Part shown: piece by piece, positions 9,176 to 17,516 of the stretch
Position numbering within the stretch: position 1 is the first letter of the stretch
How the letters are laid out: each line of letters begins with the position of its first letter
Assembly: GCA_035765895.1 (NCBI GenBank)
Contig: DASTWL010000050.1
Coordinates: 1-33,381 of the forward strand
Direction: 5' to 3'
Source of the DNA: Verrucomicrobiia bacterium
Lineage (GTDB): Bacteria > Verrucomicrobiota > Verrucomicrobiia > Limisphaerales > DSYF01
DNA: 33,381 bases
Notes under the pieces: model-generated
What the model saw: only the letters and a program-made list of their open reading frames with translations
Database searches by the model: none
Told to the model about the DNA's origin: nothing
Made by a program: the position numbers and the translations under genes

Positions 9176-10777
9176 TCAGGGTTCGGGCCAGACTTTTTCG
9201 TAGCGCCACATCCACACCGGATGCACCAGCCTGCCCTTGATGCGCGGGTTCACGAGCACGGGCACCCGTTCGTTCACCAGCGGCACCCAGGGCGCATCAG
9301 CCAGGATGCGGCTTTCCGCCTCGCGCAACTGTTCGGTCCGCGCCGCGACGTTCATGTCGCCGGACGCCGCGTCGAGCAGCCGGTTCACTGCGGGATTGTT
9401 GTAGAACGCGGCGTTGTTGCAGTCGGTGTCGGTGATGCGTTCGCCGTTGAACAACACGTCCAGAAAGTTGCTGGGATCGGGATAATCCGCGAACCAGCCC
9501 CAGACGCCGAAGGCAATCTGATGGCGGGCCGAGGCCTTGATCAGAAACGTGGTGCCGTTGGCCGGTTTCAGTTCCGCGTCGATGCCCACCTGTTGCAGGT
9601 CCTGCTGCGCGCCCTCGGCCAGCCGCGCGATTACCGGCAGATCAATCATATACCAAAGCTCGGTCTTGAAGCCGTTCGGAAACCCAGCCTCCCGCAGCAG
9701 CGCCCGCGCCTTGGCGGGATCATAGTCGTAGGTCGTCAGCCGCGGATTCGTCCAGCCCAGCGACGTGGGCACAATCCCTTGCGCGACCGAATTGAATCCG
9801 CCGGTCAGCTTGACAAGGCGTTCCTTGTTGATGGCATGGTTCACCGCGCGCCGCACCCGCACGTCGTCAAACGGCTTCATCTCCGTGTTCATGAAGATGT
9901 AGTCCACGTTCGCGGTATCCACCAGCCTGAGCCAGCTTCGCAGTCGCGGGTCGCGCTTGAAACGGATGGCTTCGGCCGGACTGGCCAGGGTGCGGTCGAT
10001 TTCGCCCCGCTCGATCATCATCGTGGCCGTGGTGTCGTCCGCGCCCACCATCAGATCGAGCCCGTCCACGTAACCATCCGTGCCCGAGTAATGGGGATTG
10101 CGGGCAAAGCGCCAGCGGATGCCGCGCCGCCACTCGGTCAGTTGGTAGGGGCCGGAACCGACCAAATGATATTGGAAGTCGGCGCCGTAACGCTGGACCA
10201 CGTCGCGCGGCACCACGTCGGCGAAATTCATGGCGAGCACGTAGCGAAAGGTGAATTGCGGCCGGGCAAGTTCCACCACGAACGTCTGCGCGTCGGGTGC
10301 GCGCAGCCCGCTCACGTGTGGTGCCTTGCCGGCCACAAACTCCGCCGCGCCCTGGATGCCCATGAAAAAAGTCTGCCCGGGGGAGGCGACCTTGGGATCC
10401 AAAATACGCTCGAAGGAAAACACATAGTCGGCCGCCTCCACCAGCCGGCCGTTCGCAAAGCGGACGCCGGGACGCAGGTGGAACGTGTAGGTCCGCGCAT
10501 CAGGTGAAAGGCTCCAATCCTGCGCCTGGTCGGGAATTAGGTTCACGCCCTCGTCGTAATCCAGCAGCCCACGAAACAGCAGCTTGCACAGTGGCACGGA
10601 GGTGTTGTCGTAGGCAATGGCCGGATCGAGCGACCGCAAATCGCTGGGCGTGGACAGGTGCAATACCCCGCCGCGCTTCGGTGTATTGACGTCCCCCTGC
10701 TCCGCCGCGGCGCGGCCACCGCCGGCCCCGGCCAGCAGGAGCAGCAGCGGCAACGTCATGAACGTGTTTCGGATCAT
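9176..10777 (-). CDS. Peptide ABC transporter substrate-binding protein (SBP family 5, DppA/OppA-like)
   Basis: This is the periplasmic solute receptor that delivers peptides or similar ligands to the permeases. The ATG at 10777 overlaps the TGA of the permease C gene (ATGA) and gives 533 aa, the family's normal size. It starts with a signal peptide (MIRNTFMTLPLLLLL..., cleavage near AAA-EQ) that has no lipobox Cys, so a soluble periplasmic form is likely. Family hallmarks include RGGVLHL near the mature start, LDPAIAYDN, the W/Y-rich PGVRFANGRLVEAADYVFSFERI segment, VGSGPYQL and FGVWGWFADYPDPSNF. Its position between the two permease genes is less common than first or last place. Confidence 0.93.
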   Translation of the reverse strand: MIRNTFMTLPLLLLLAGAGGGRAAAEQGDVNTPKRGGVLHLSTPSDLRSLDPAIAYDNTSVPLCKLLFRGLLDYDEGVNLIPDQAQDWSLSPDARTYTFHLRPGVRFANGRLVEAADYVFSFERILDPKVASPGQTFFMGIQGAAEFVAGKAPHVSGLRAPDAQTFVVELARPQFTFRYVLAMNFADVVPRDVVQRYGADFQYHLVGSGPYQLTEWRRGIRWRFARNPHYSGTDGYVDGLDLMVGADDTTATMMIERGEIDRTLASPAEAIRFKRDPRLRSWLRLVDTANVDYIFMNTEMKPFDDVRVRRAVNHAINKERLVKLTGGFNSVAQGIVPTSLGWTNPRLTTYDYDPAKARALLREAGFPNGFKTELWYMIDLPVIARLAEGAQQDLQQVGIDAELKPANGTTFLIKASARHQIAFGVWGWFADYPDPSNFLDVLFNGERITDTDCNNAAFYNNPAVNRLLDAASGDMNVAARTEQLREAESRILADAPWVPLVNERVPVLVNPRIKGRLVHPVWMWRYEKVWPEP

Positions 10778-11742
10778 GGGCGGCGATTCGGATCGAGCAC
10801 TTCCTGCAACCCCTGGCCGAGCAGGTTGAACGCCAGCACAGTCAGCACGATGGCGACGCCCGGCGCGATCACGATGGCCGGTGCCGAAATGAAGTAAGCC
10901 TGACCATCGGCAATCATCGACCCCCAACTGGGCGCCGGCGGCGGGACGCCGATGCCCAAATAACCCAGCCCGGCCTCGAGCAGGATCGTGTTCGCCGTGC
11001 TCATGGCCGCGAGCACAATCACCGTAGGCAGGACGTTCGGCAGGATGTGGCGGAAGAGGATGCGCCAGTCGGAGGCACCCAGTGCCCGCGCAGCCTGCAC
11101 GAACTCGCGTTCCTTGAGGGCCAGCACCTGGCCGCGAATGACGCGCACCATGCCCGGCCAGCACACCAAGCCGATGATGAGGAACACACTCACGAGGCCG
11201 CGCTGGAGTTGCACGTCCAGAAACGACCAATGCAGCCACGCCGGGTGCAGGTGGAGAATCTTTCCGTCCATCAATCCCGCGAAGGCAATCGCCAGCAGAA
11301 TGGCCGGAATGCTGAGGTTGATGTCGGTCAGACGCATCAGCACCAGGTCCAGTTTCCCGCCGTAGTAACCCGCGAACAAGCCAACGAGGACGCCAATGAC
11401 CGCCGCCGTCAGCATGGCGGCGGTGCCCACCGTCAGCGACACCCGCGTGCCGTAGATCACACGCGACAGCACATCACGCCCAAGATTGTCCGTGCCCAGC
11501 CAATAGTTGCGGCTGGCCGGACGCGGCATGCCGTCCGCATCGAGGCCGTTCTGATCCTGCCGAACGGGCTCATGCAGAATGTGCCGGCGCGTCAGCCAGG
11601 GCGCGGCGAGGGCCAGCAAGGTGAGGAGCAGGATGAGGCCGGCCCCGGTTTGCACCAGCCGATTTCGCAGGAGGCCGGAGCCGGCCAGCGGGCGATCCGC
11701 CGAGATGGGCCCCGCAGTTTCTTCCATTACAACATCAGCCAC
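10774..11742 (-). CDS. Peptide ABC transporter permease, DppC/OppC type
   Basis: This is the second inner-membrane permease of the importer, 322 aa from a GTG at 11742. An ATG five codons later (11727) is an equally possible start, since neither has a clear Shine-Dalgarno sequence. The N-terminus has a membrane helix (about residues 33-50) and the family motif WLGTDNLGRDVLSR, followed by RVSLTVG. The EAA loop reads FVQAARALGASDWRILFRHI and is followed by LPNVLPTVIV and the late motif EAGLGYLGIGVPPPAPSWG. It is the first gene of the transporter operon. Confidence 0.93.
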   Translation of the reverse strand: MADVVMEETAGPISADRPLAGSGLLRNRLVQTGAGLILLLTLLALAAPWLTRRHILHEPVRQDQNGLDADGMPRPASRNYWLGTDNLGRDVLSRVIYGTRVSLTVGTAAMLTAAVIGVLVGLFAGYYGGKLDLVLMRLTDINLSIPAILLAIAFAGLMDGKILHLHPAWLHWSFLDVQLQRGLVSVFLIIGLVCWPGMVRVIRGQVLALKEREFVQAARALGASDWRILFRHILPNVLPTVIVLAAMSTANTILLEAGLGYLGIGVPPPAPSWGSMIADGQAYFISAPAIVIAPGVAIVLTVLAFNLLGQGLQEVLDPNRRP

Positions 11743-11855
11743 GCGTTTGAAGGTTGGGCATTTTTATCGGCGCGTTTGCGCCTCGCGAGGTTTTAACGCA
11801 GCCGGCGAAGCGCGGCAAGCGCCCGCGTGACCAAAGGAGGCGGATGACGGATCGC

Positions 11856-12686
11856 TTACTGCGTCAAGACGGCGGGCCAGTCGTAGCTGCCGGGTTTGAA
11901 GACAAGCAGCGCCCCGTTGCGCACCGGCGGACGCACGGCGGTAACGCCCCGGCGAAATTCACATTCAATATTCAGCCGTTTCCAGCCCAGCCGCCGCAGC
12001 AGTCGCGCGGACGTGGAGCCGCCTTCAACGCACACCCGGTCCGGACGGACGGCGGCCAGCACCTGCCGCACCGTCTCAGTCAGCCACCGGCCCAGCCGCG
12101 CCCCTTCCCGCCGCCCCGGCAACGTGGGCTGGCCGATGCCGATGGCCACGCGCGGTTGCTGGCCCAGCGCCTCAATCACCCGGCGCGCCCAGACGGCGCA
12201 ATGCGCGTGCGCCGGGCCGAGGCCGGCAAACAATTCGTAAGACATCATCAGCACCGGCCAATCCCGCGCGGCACAGCCGGCCAGAAAGTTGAGTGAAGAT
12301 TCCGCCAGGCTGCCGGAGATGAACAACGTGGTTCCCGCAACGCGCGGAACGGAACGCCGGGCGGAGCGTTGCGGACGGTGCCCACGCTGGCGCAGCAGCG
12401 CGGCAAAAAAATCTGCGCCGCCGGCCGCCACGGTGCCGGCATCCACGCGCCGCGCCCAGCGGTGCACGTCGGCCGGGCTGGCAGCTTCGCCCAGGACAAC
12501 GCCCGCCGGCAGCGGGTCGCTCGTCGGATTGCGCAGCACCACTCGCAGACGACCCGAGGTGCCAAGCAATTCCCGCACCCTGGCCGAGCGCCGTGGATGT
12601 GCCGGGTCGGACCGGAAATCCGTTTTGTTGAGGGGAATGCCCTTGATGAAATAGCGCCCGGCCTTGATGACGCTTCCCCGCCTCAC
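11856..12686 (-). CDS. C-terminal part of a four-carbon acid sugar kinase (DUF1537/OtnK family), N-terminus missing
   Basis: The frame from a GTG at 12686 (276 aa) matches the second half of DUF1537 kinases, which phosphorylate acids such as erythronate or threonate. It begins at the family's GRYFIKGIPL...TDF..DP block and continues to the C-terminal nucleotide-binding domain, with the motif CVEGGSTSARLLRRLGWKRL and the terminal LLVFKPGSYDWP. Family members are usually about 420 aa and begin with a DDFTGA-type substrate site and a K-DSTLRG motif; neither is found in any minus-strand frame upstream. The same frame stays open to 13145, but codon use there is unlike the rest and has no family resemblance. 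It is probably a broken remnant, or has a replaced N-terminus. Function as a kinase is doubtful. Confidence 0.7.
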   Translation of the reverse strand: MRRGSVIKAGRYFIKGIPLNKTDFRSDPAHPRRSARVRELLGTSGRLRVVLRNPTSDPLPAGVVLGEAASPADVHRWARRVDAGTVAAGGADFFAALLRQRGHRPQRSARRSVPRVAGTTLFISGSLAESSLNFLAGCAARDWPVLMMSYELFAGLGPAHAHCAVWARRVIEALGQQPRVAIGIGQPTLPGRREGARLGRWLTETVRQVLAAVRPDRVCVEGGSTSARLLRRLGWKRLNIECEFRRGVTAVRPPVRNGALLVFKPGSYDWPAVLTQ

Positions 12687-13113
12687 AGCGGGTTCACCAG
12701 GGCAAGTCCGCCGTCCGCCTGCCAGGCGTCCCAGCCGGTCTGGAGCACTGCCCCAGATGAAAGCCTCGCTCGAACTGTTCGTGACCGGCAACGCCACCAA
12801 CTTTTCAACCGCGCAACTGATTACGAGTCCAGGCGTGAACACGATCCGGATGACCGTGCTGCCCAAACTGGCCGCTTTCCCGGCGCGCTTTCCGCCCGGT
12901 CGTTTTGCGGGCAATTGGACTGGCGCAGGCTTCAACTTCGGCTGGATTCGCTGCCCGTCGGTCCGATCTACCATGGCCAACTGTCCAACCGCCTCGCGGG
13001 TGATTCCGTGATGCCGCTGACCACCGTCGAGATGGTCGAAAACGAGGTGGACGCCACGGCGGACAATGGTTCGAACGTCTCGCCCGAATGGCTCGGACAA
13101 CTCATAAAGCATC
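12687..13113. other. Unassigned segment upstream of the DUF1537 remnant
   Basis: About 430 bp separate the DUF1537 homology from the terminator of gspD. All three minus frames were read: one is open throughout but has no family match, and the other two carry stops. On the plus strand, 12960-13110 has a GC-rich third-position pattern (reading VGPIYHGQLSNRLAGD...), and 12770-12985 is open in another plus frame. Neither has a credible start. The segment may be a remnant of another gene or part of the rearrangement that removed the kinase N-terminus. Confidence 0.35.
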
Positions 13114-13138
13114 AACGCCGTCCGGAAGGGACGGCGTT
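13114..13138 (-). terminator. Probable terminator of the gspE-L-M-D operon
   Basis: A perfect 10-bp inverted repeat (AACGCCGTCC / GGACGGCGTT) with a 5-base loop lies about 36 bases after the gspD stop codon. On the minus strand it is followed by GATGCTTTATG, a weak T-rich tail, so termination efficiency is uncertain. Confidence 0.6.
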
Positions 13139-13173
13139 GGCGCATAAACCAGGCGAGCGGCTTTGGGAATCAA

Positions 13174-15492
13174 CTATTGGCCATGGGTATCCCGGCCAAG
13201 GGCCTTGATTTCCTCATCCGTCATCGGCCGGACGTTTTTGAAGCCCTCGTTGCCATTCGTGGCGGGCGGCGTGGCGGCGGGGTTTGTCCACCCGGTTTCC
13301 GCCGGCGCCGCGGCATCGGGAGTCGCGCCTGGACTGGCCGTCGCATCTTTCAACTCGCTCGTCTGGGCGGCGTCGGCCTTCGTTTTCGCGGGCGGTGCCG
13401 CGTCGTCTGCGCCCGGCTTGATGCCGTCCAGCCGGTCCATTTTATTTTGGAAGTCCTTGTCCTCCTTCTTGAGGCGCTTTTGGAAGCTGTGAATGCCCGG
13501 CATGTTTTCCTGCGCGTCGGCCGAGCCCATGGCGGCCATGTGCGGTGTTTCCAACACGGTTGGCCGCATCAACACGACCAACTCCTTGCGATCCTTGGAA
13601 TTGCTCGTGCTCCGGAACAGGCCGCCAAGAATCGGGATGTCCTTCAACAGCGGCACGCCGGATTTGCTCTTTGTGCCCGAAGAACTCAGGAAGCCGCCCA
13701 GCATGATGGTGTCGCGGTTGCTGACGGTGATGTCCGCCGAAAGAGTGCGGCTGGACGTGGTGGGCACCGCGCCCACACCGGTGATTTCCACCGAACCGCT
13801 CAACTGTTCGATGGCCTGATCGATCTTCATGACCACAATGCCGTCGGGGTTGATGAACGGCGTGACCTGCACATCGATACCCACGCGCAACTGCTGGTAG
13901 GACGAACTCGGCCCGGAGTAGCCGCCACCGTAATAGGTGCTCGTCACGTAGGGAACCGTATCGCCCACGAAGAAGTGACCCGGCGTCGCGTGCGTCGTCA
14001 TGATGACCGGTTTCTGGATGACTTCCGTTTTGCCGTCGGAAGCGAGAGCTTGTAGCGCCACGTCCCAGTTGGCGCCAAATTTGCCGAAGTAACTCAGACC
14101 GTCACTGGCCGGAATGGAGCTGAGCGCATTGGTGCTGCTGGCCACACCGCTGAGGAAATCACGTCCCGTGCCCAGCAGATCCTTCCCGTTGTTGGCCACG
14201 CCGCCGCCCGTGAAGGTCGAATTGAATTGCTTCGGATTCTGGGACGCCGACACGCCGAAGTTGAAGCTGTCGTTGGCTGACACGCTCAAGATGATCGATT
14301 CGATGAGCACCTGCGCCAGCACCACGTCCAGCTTCGACACGACGTCCTTGATGGTCTGCATGTCCTGGCGAGTGGCGTAAACCAGCAGTGAATTGGTGCG
14401 CTCGTCGGCGATGATTTTGGTTTCGCCCAGCACGGTGATGTCACCGCTGGCGTTGGCGCTGCTGGCGCCTGACTTCTGCATGATGCTGCGCAGCCGGTCG
14501 GTGAACGTGCCACCGGTATTTCCCTGCGCGCCGATGCCGCCCACGTTGCCCTGCGGATTGTAGCCGGCTCCGGAGTTGATTCCGCCCATGCCGCCGCCCA
14601 TGCCGCCGCCCACGCCCACGCCGCCGCCAAACCCGGTGGAGCGGCCGCGGGATGATCCGCGGGAACCGCCGCTGGAAGAGCCCACCGTGGTGCCGCCGCT
14701 GGCCCCGCTCAGGCTGTTCAACGCGCTCGCGATGTCGCTGGCCAGCGCGTATTTGATCGGGATGACCTCGGAGACAAATTCCGCCGGCACGGACACGTCC
14801 ACCTGCGCAATCATCTCCAGCATGCGCTTCACGTTTTCCGCGTAATCGCGAATGACCAGGATGCCGTTGGCCTCGATGGGCAGGATGGAATTGGGGATCT
14901 TCGCAAACGGTTGCAGGATGGGGAGCATTTCGCTCGGCTTGACGTATTTCAACTGGACCACGTGCGTCACATATTGGCCCAGCTCGGGCAGGGCCTCGGC
15001 CTTGCGGGAGTCGAACGGGGCACCTTCCTGATTGGCCTGGGCCACCGGCACGGCTTTTACGAATTTGTCGCCCACGTTGATCATTGCGATGCCATTGATG
15101 CCGAGCACTGAATCCATCAGTTGAATCGCCTCGCGGCGCGTCAGTTGGGTCTGATTGCGCAGGGTGATGGTCGGCGCCGGCAGGGTGCTGGGCCGTAAAA
15201 TCGTGCGGTTCACCAAGTCGCCATACACCGTCAAAAACTCGTCGATCGTGACCGCCTTGAAGTTGATTTCATCCTTGCCGACGATTTTGTTCAGTTCCGC
15301 CTCGCTCAAATTCGACAGATGAGACGGCACCGTCACCCGCACATCACCGGCTCCGGCGGCTCCGGCGGGCGCGGGGATGCCGGCGGGACCGCCTGCGGGC
15401 AGATTCGGGCGCGGCGGGACGCCGGCCGGAGGTGGCACCTGCGCCCAGAGACTGGTGCAGGTCAACAGGAGAATGGACAGGATGCGTTTCAC
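13174..15492 (-). CDS. gspD: Type II secretion system secretin GspD
   Basis: This encodes the outer-membrane secretin channel, 772 aa. The GTG at 15492 overlaps the stop of the preceding gene (GTGA) and gives a signal peptide cleaved near residue 17 (TSLWA-QV). A Pro/Ala/Gly-rich stretch (18-50) precedes N0/N1-type domains (about 75-235), including the N-domain repeat segment ILPIEANGILVIRDYAENVKRML. A glycine/serine-rich insertion at about 263-328 interrupts the next N domain. The secretin core covers about 390-660 and ends with VPLLKDIPILGGLFRS and ELVVLMRPTVL, the canonical end of the family. A charged, Ala/Pro-rich tail of about 110 residues follows. Secretins of type IV pili (PilQ) are the alternative, but the domain order fits GspD best. 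Confidence 0.93.
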   Translation of the reverse strand: MKRILSILLLTCTSLWAQVPPPAGVPPRPNLPAGGPAGIPAPAGAAGAGDVRVTVPSHLSNLSEAELNKIVGKDEINFKAVTIDEFLTVYGDLVNRTILRPSTLPAPTITLRNQTQLTRREAIQLMDSVLGINGIAMINVGDKFVKAVPVAQANQEGAPFDSRKAEALPELGQYVTHVVQLKYVKPSEMLPILQPFAKIPNSILPIEANGILVIRDYAENVKRMLEMIAQVDVSVPAEFVSEVIPIKYALASDIASALNSLSGASGGTTVGSSSGGSRGSSRGRSTGFGGGVGVGGGMGGGMGGINSGAGYNPQGNVGGIGAQGNTGGTFTDRLRSIMQKSGASSANASGDITVLGETKIIADERTNSLLVYATRQDMQTIKDVVSKLDVVLAQVLIESIILSVSANDSFNFGVSASQNPKQFNSTFTGGGVANNGKDLLGTGRDFLSGVASSTNALSSIPASDGLSYFGKFGANWDVALQALASDGKTEVIQKPVIMTTHATPGHFFVGDTVPYVTSTYYGGGYSGPSSSYQQLRVGIDVQVTPFINPDGIVVMKIDQAIEQLSGSVEITGVGAVPTTSSRTLSADITVSNRDTIMLGGFLSSSGTKSKSGVPLLKDIPILGGLFRSTSNSKDRKELVVLMRPTVLETPHMAAMGSADAQENMPGIHSFQKRLKKEDKDFQNKMDRLDGIKPGADDAAPPAKTKADAAQTSELKDATASPGATPDAAAPAETGWTNPAATPPATNGNEGFKNVRPMTDEEIKALGRDTHGQ

Positions 15493-16145
15493 GGTTTTTT
15501 CCTGGTTGCAGTGGAGGGTTGCGGCGGCAGCGCCGGGGGCGCGGCCGGCTTGGGAGCCGTCCGGGGAGCGGGTCGGATGACCGGCGTGGCGGCACGGCCG
15601 GCCGGACTCTTTTGATAGTTGGCGACCAGCTTGATGGTGGCCGTAAGCTTGGTGTGCGACGGATCGGGCCGCAACGTCAGGTCGCGCACCCGGATGAGCG
15701 AGTTGCCCGTGCCCAAATTGTAGAGGAAATCAATCAGCGCCCCCTCGGTGGAGACGGTCGTGATTTGCTGGCTCTGCTCGATGAAGAACGCGTCGTTGGT
15801 GCGGGTGACCGGCTTGGAGTTGGCGGTGATGGAAACCCCCGTCTGCGCGGCCTGCGATTGAATGGCGCGCAGCAGCTCCACGGCTTGATCCTCGCGCGGC
15901 ACGTCCGCGCCCTGGCCCTGCAGTTTGGCCAGTTCGACGGCGAACTTGTTGGTCTGCGCAATCTCGTCGTTGCGCACCTTGAGTTCCTTCAACGCCTTTT
16001 CCCGCCGGAGCCCCATTGTCTCGACGTCGCCAAAGTGCGGCCAGACGTAGAGAAACTGGACGACCACAAACAGCACGATGCCGACGCCCACCACGAGACG
16101 CCGCTCGAAGGGGCGCAGATTCAGCTTGTCGAAGGTGTTCGTCAT
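15489..16145 (-). CDS. PilO/GspM-like inner-membrane assembly protein
   Basis: This is a 218-aa bitopic membrane protein. It has a short cytoplasmic start, one membrane helix (about 16-36, VVGVGIVLFVVVQFLYVW) and a periplasmic coiled-coil followed by a ferredoxin-like fold, as in PilO and GspM. Its pattern of late hydrophobic strands (GALIDFLYNLGTGNSLIRVRDLT) is PilO-like. The C-terminus is a Pro/Ala-rich tail. It overlaps the upstream gene by ATGA and gspD by GTGA, so the three are translationally coupled. In these machines it connects the inner-membrane platform to the secretin. Confidence 0.75.
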   Translation of the reverse strand: MTNTFDKLNLRPFERRLVVGVGIVLFVVVQFLYVWPHFGDVETMGLRREKALKELKVRNDEIAQTNKFAVELAKLQGQGADVPREDQAVELLRAIQSQAAQTGVSITANSKPVTRTNDAFFIEQSQQITTVSTEGALIDFLYNLGTGNSLIRVRDLTLRPDPSHTKLTATIKLVANYQKSPAGRAATPVIRPAPRTAPKPAAPPALPPQPSTATRKKP

Positions 16146-17515
16146 TTGACCTCCGTGCGTTTGAGTTCGAGGCTGAAATTCCAGCTCACCACGCCGCCCA
16201 CGCCGACGCGATACTGGATGGGATCGCCTTCCTTGAAGAACGGTTTGCCGAGCAACGTCGCCTTGCGCAGGTCGTCGCTGAAGCTGATGAGCGTGGCCTC
16301 GTTGCCCACCGGCGCCGAGCCGTTGAGCGTGAGCCGCTGGCCGTCGCTGAAATTGAAGCCATCAAGCGCCACGCCCTCGGGCTGGCGGTCCGCCACCAGC
16401 TTCCAGCAATCCAGCGCCGCGAATTTCAAATCCTGCCGGTCCTTGAGCACATCGTAACGGGCGCGAAGCTGGAGGGCGTTCGTGTAGGTGTTGCTGAGTG
16501 CGGTCACCTTCTTTTCCACGCTGCTCGTGCGCAGCCACGCCACGCCCAGATAGCTGAAATAAATGCCCACACAAACGAGATACACCAGCACGGCCGCCCC
16601 CAGGCCGCGCATCCACAGCCGGTCCACAAACTGTTGGTGATAACGGGCCGCCCGTTCCGGCGGCAGCAGGGTCAGGGTGGGATCGGCCGCCGCGGCGCGC
16701 CTGACCGTGCGGGCCGCCAGTTCAGCCGCCGGCGGCGGCGGGACCACCACTGCGGAGCCCACCAGCGCTTCCCGGACGACCGCCTCCCATTTCGGGTTTG
16801 TGCCCGGCTTCAGCACCAGGCGCCACTGGGGCGCCGCCGTCAGCCAGCCTTCGATCTCGCCCGCCCAGGCCATTTGCAGGAGTTGCTCGCACAGCGCCGC
16901 GGGTTGTTCCCCGGCCGCGGGCAGGACCGCCAGATCCAGGCTGCGCAGCACACCGCCATACCACCACGCGACCAGCGCCGAGTCCACACCGCCCAGGACT
17001 TCGGGATAAAGCCACGCCCCGTCGCCCTTGATTTCGGTGGACAGCAGCAAATCCAGCGCGGGCACCTCCAGCCGGTCGGCGAGGTAGCCCTGCCCCTCGA
17101 GTTTGCCAAGAAATTCCTCCACGGCGTCCCGCGCCGCGATCACAAAGATGACCGTCTGCTGCGCGTCCTGCCCTTGGGACAGACAATGTATCGTCCAGAC
17201 CACCTGCCCCACCGGCATCGGCGAAAGCTTTTCCAGCTGCAGTTCCGCCATGGCGACGGTTTCCGAAAAGCTCGCCTTGGGAAATTGCGCGGCCCGGAGG
17301 AAGACACGGTCGGCGGGCAGGCTGGCAATGTTGAGTTTGTGCTGCCAGAGGCTGCTCCACGATTTCGCCACCGCATCCGGCAGGGCCTCGCCCGCCCGCA
17401 GGGCCACTTCGCGATCGAGCTTGAAATCCTGTCCCTTGGCGTCGAACTGCCACAACCGCCGCGCTTCCGCGCCGACGGCCAGGACATTGCACGTGTTCCA
17501 GCGTTTGCCTGCCAT
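16142..17515 (-). CDS. GspL-like protein (PilM-like actin-fold domain fused to PilN-like domain)
   Basis: This 457-aa protein has a cytoplasmic N-terminal part (about 1-280) resembling the actin-like PilM/GspL domain. Then follows the PilN-type juxtamembrane motif LTLLPPERAARYHQQF (281-296), one membrane helix (304-326) and a periplasmic coiled-coil plus ferredoxin-like region. In type IV pili these are two proteins (PilM and PilN), while GspL of type II secretion is the fused form, so GspL is the better name. It would recruit the GspE ATPase to the membrane. Its ATG is 1 bp after the gspE stop, and it overlaps the next gene by 4 bp. Confidence 0.78.
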   Translation of the reverse strand: MAGKRWNTCNVLAVGAEARRLWQFDAKGQDFKLDREVALRAGEALPDAVAKSWSSLWQHKLNIASLPADRVFLRAAQFPKASFSETVAMAELQLEKLSPMPVGQVVWTIHCLSQGQDAQQTVIFVIAARDAVEEFLGKLEGQGYLADRLEVPALDLLLSTEIKGDGAWLYPEVLGGVDSALVAWWYGGVLRSLDLAVLPAAGEQPAALCEQLLQMAWAGEIEGWLTAAPQWRLVLKPGTNPKWEAVVREALVGSAVVVPPPPAAELAARTVRRAAAADPTLTLLPPERAARYHQQFVDRLWMRGLGAAVLVYLVCVGIYFSYLGVAWLRTSSVEKKVTALSNTYTNALQLRARYDVLKDRQDLKFAALDCWKLVADRQPEGVALDGFNFSDGQRLTLNGSAPVGNEATLISFSDDLRKATLLGKPFFKEGDPIQYRVGVGGVVSWNFSLELKRTEVK

Positions 17516-17516
17516 C

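Noticed and set aside
7256-10507. Long plus-strand open frames opposite the peptide transporter genes
   Set aside because: They are antisense to well-matched ABC transporter subunits and show no family motif.
11843-12296. Plus-strand ATG preceded by AGGAGG at about 11837
   Set aside because: The Shine-Dalgarno is good, but the product is antisense to the DUF1537 frame, which has clear family motifs over the same bases.
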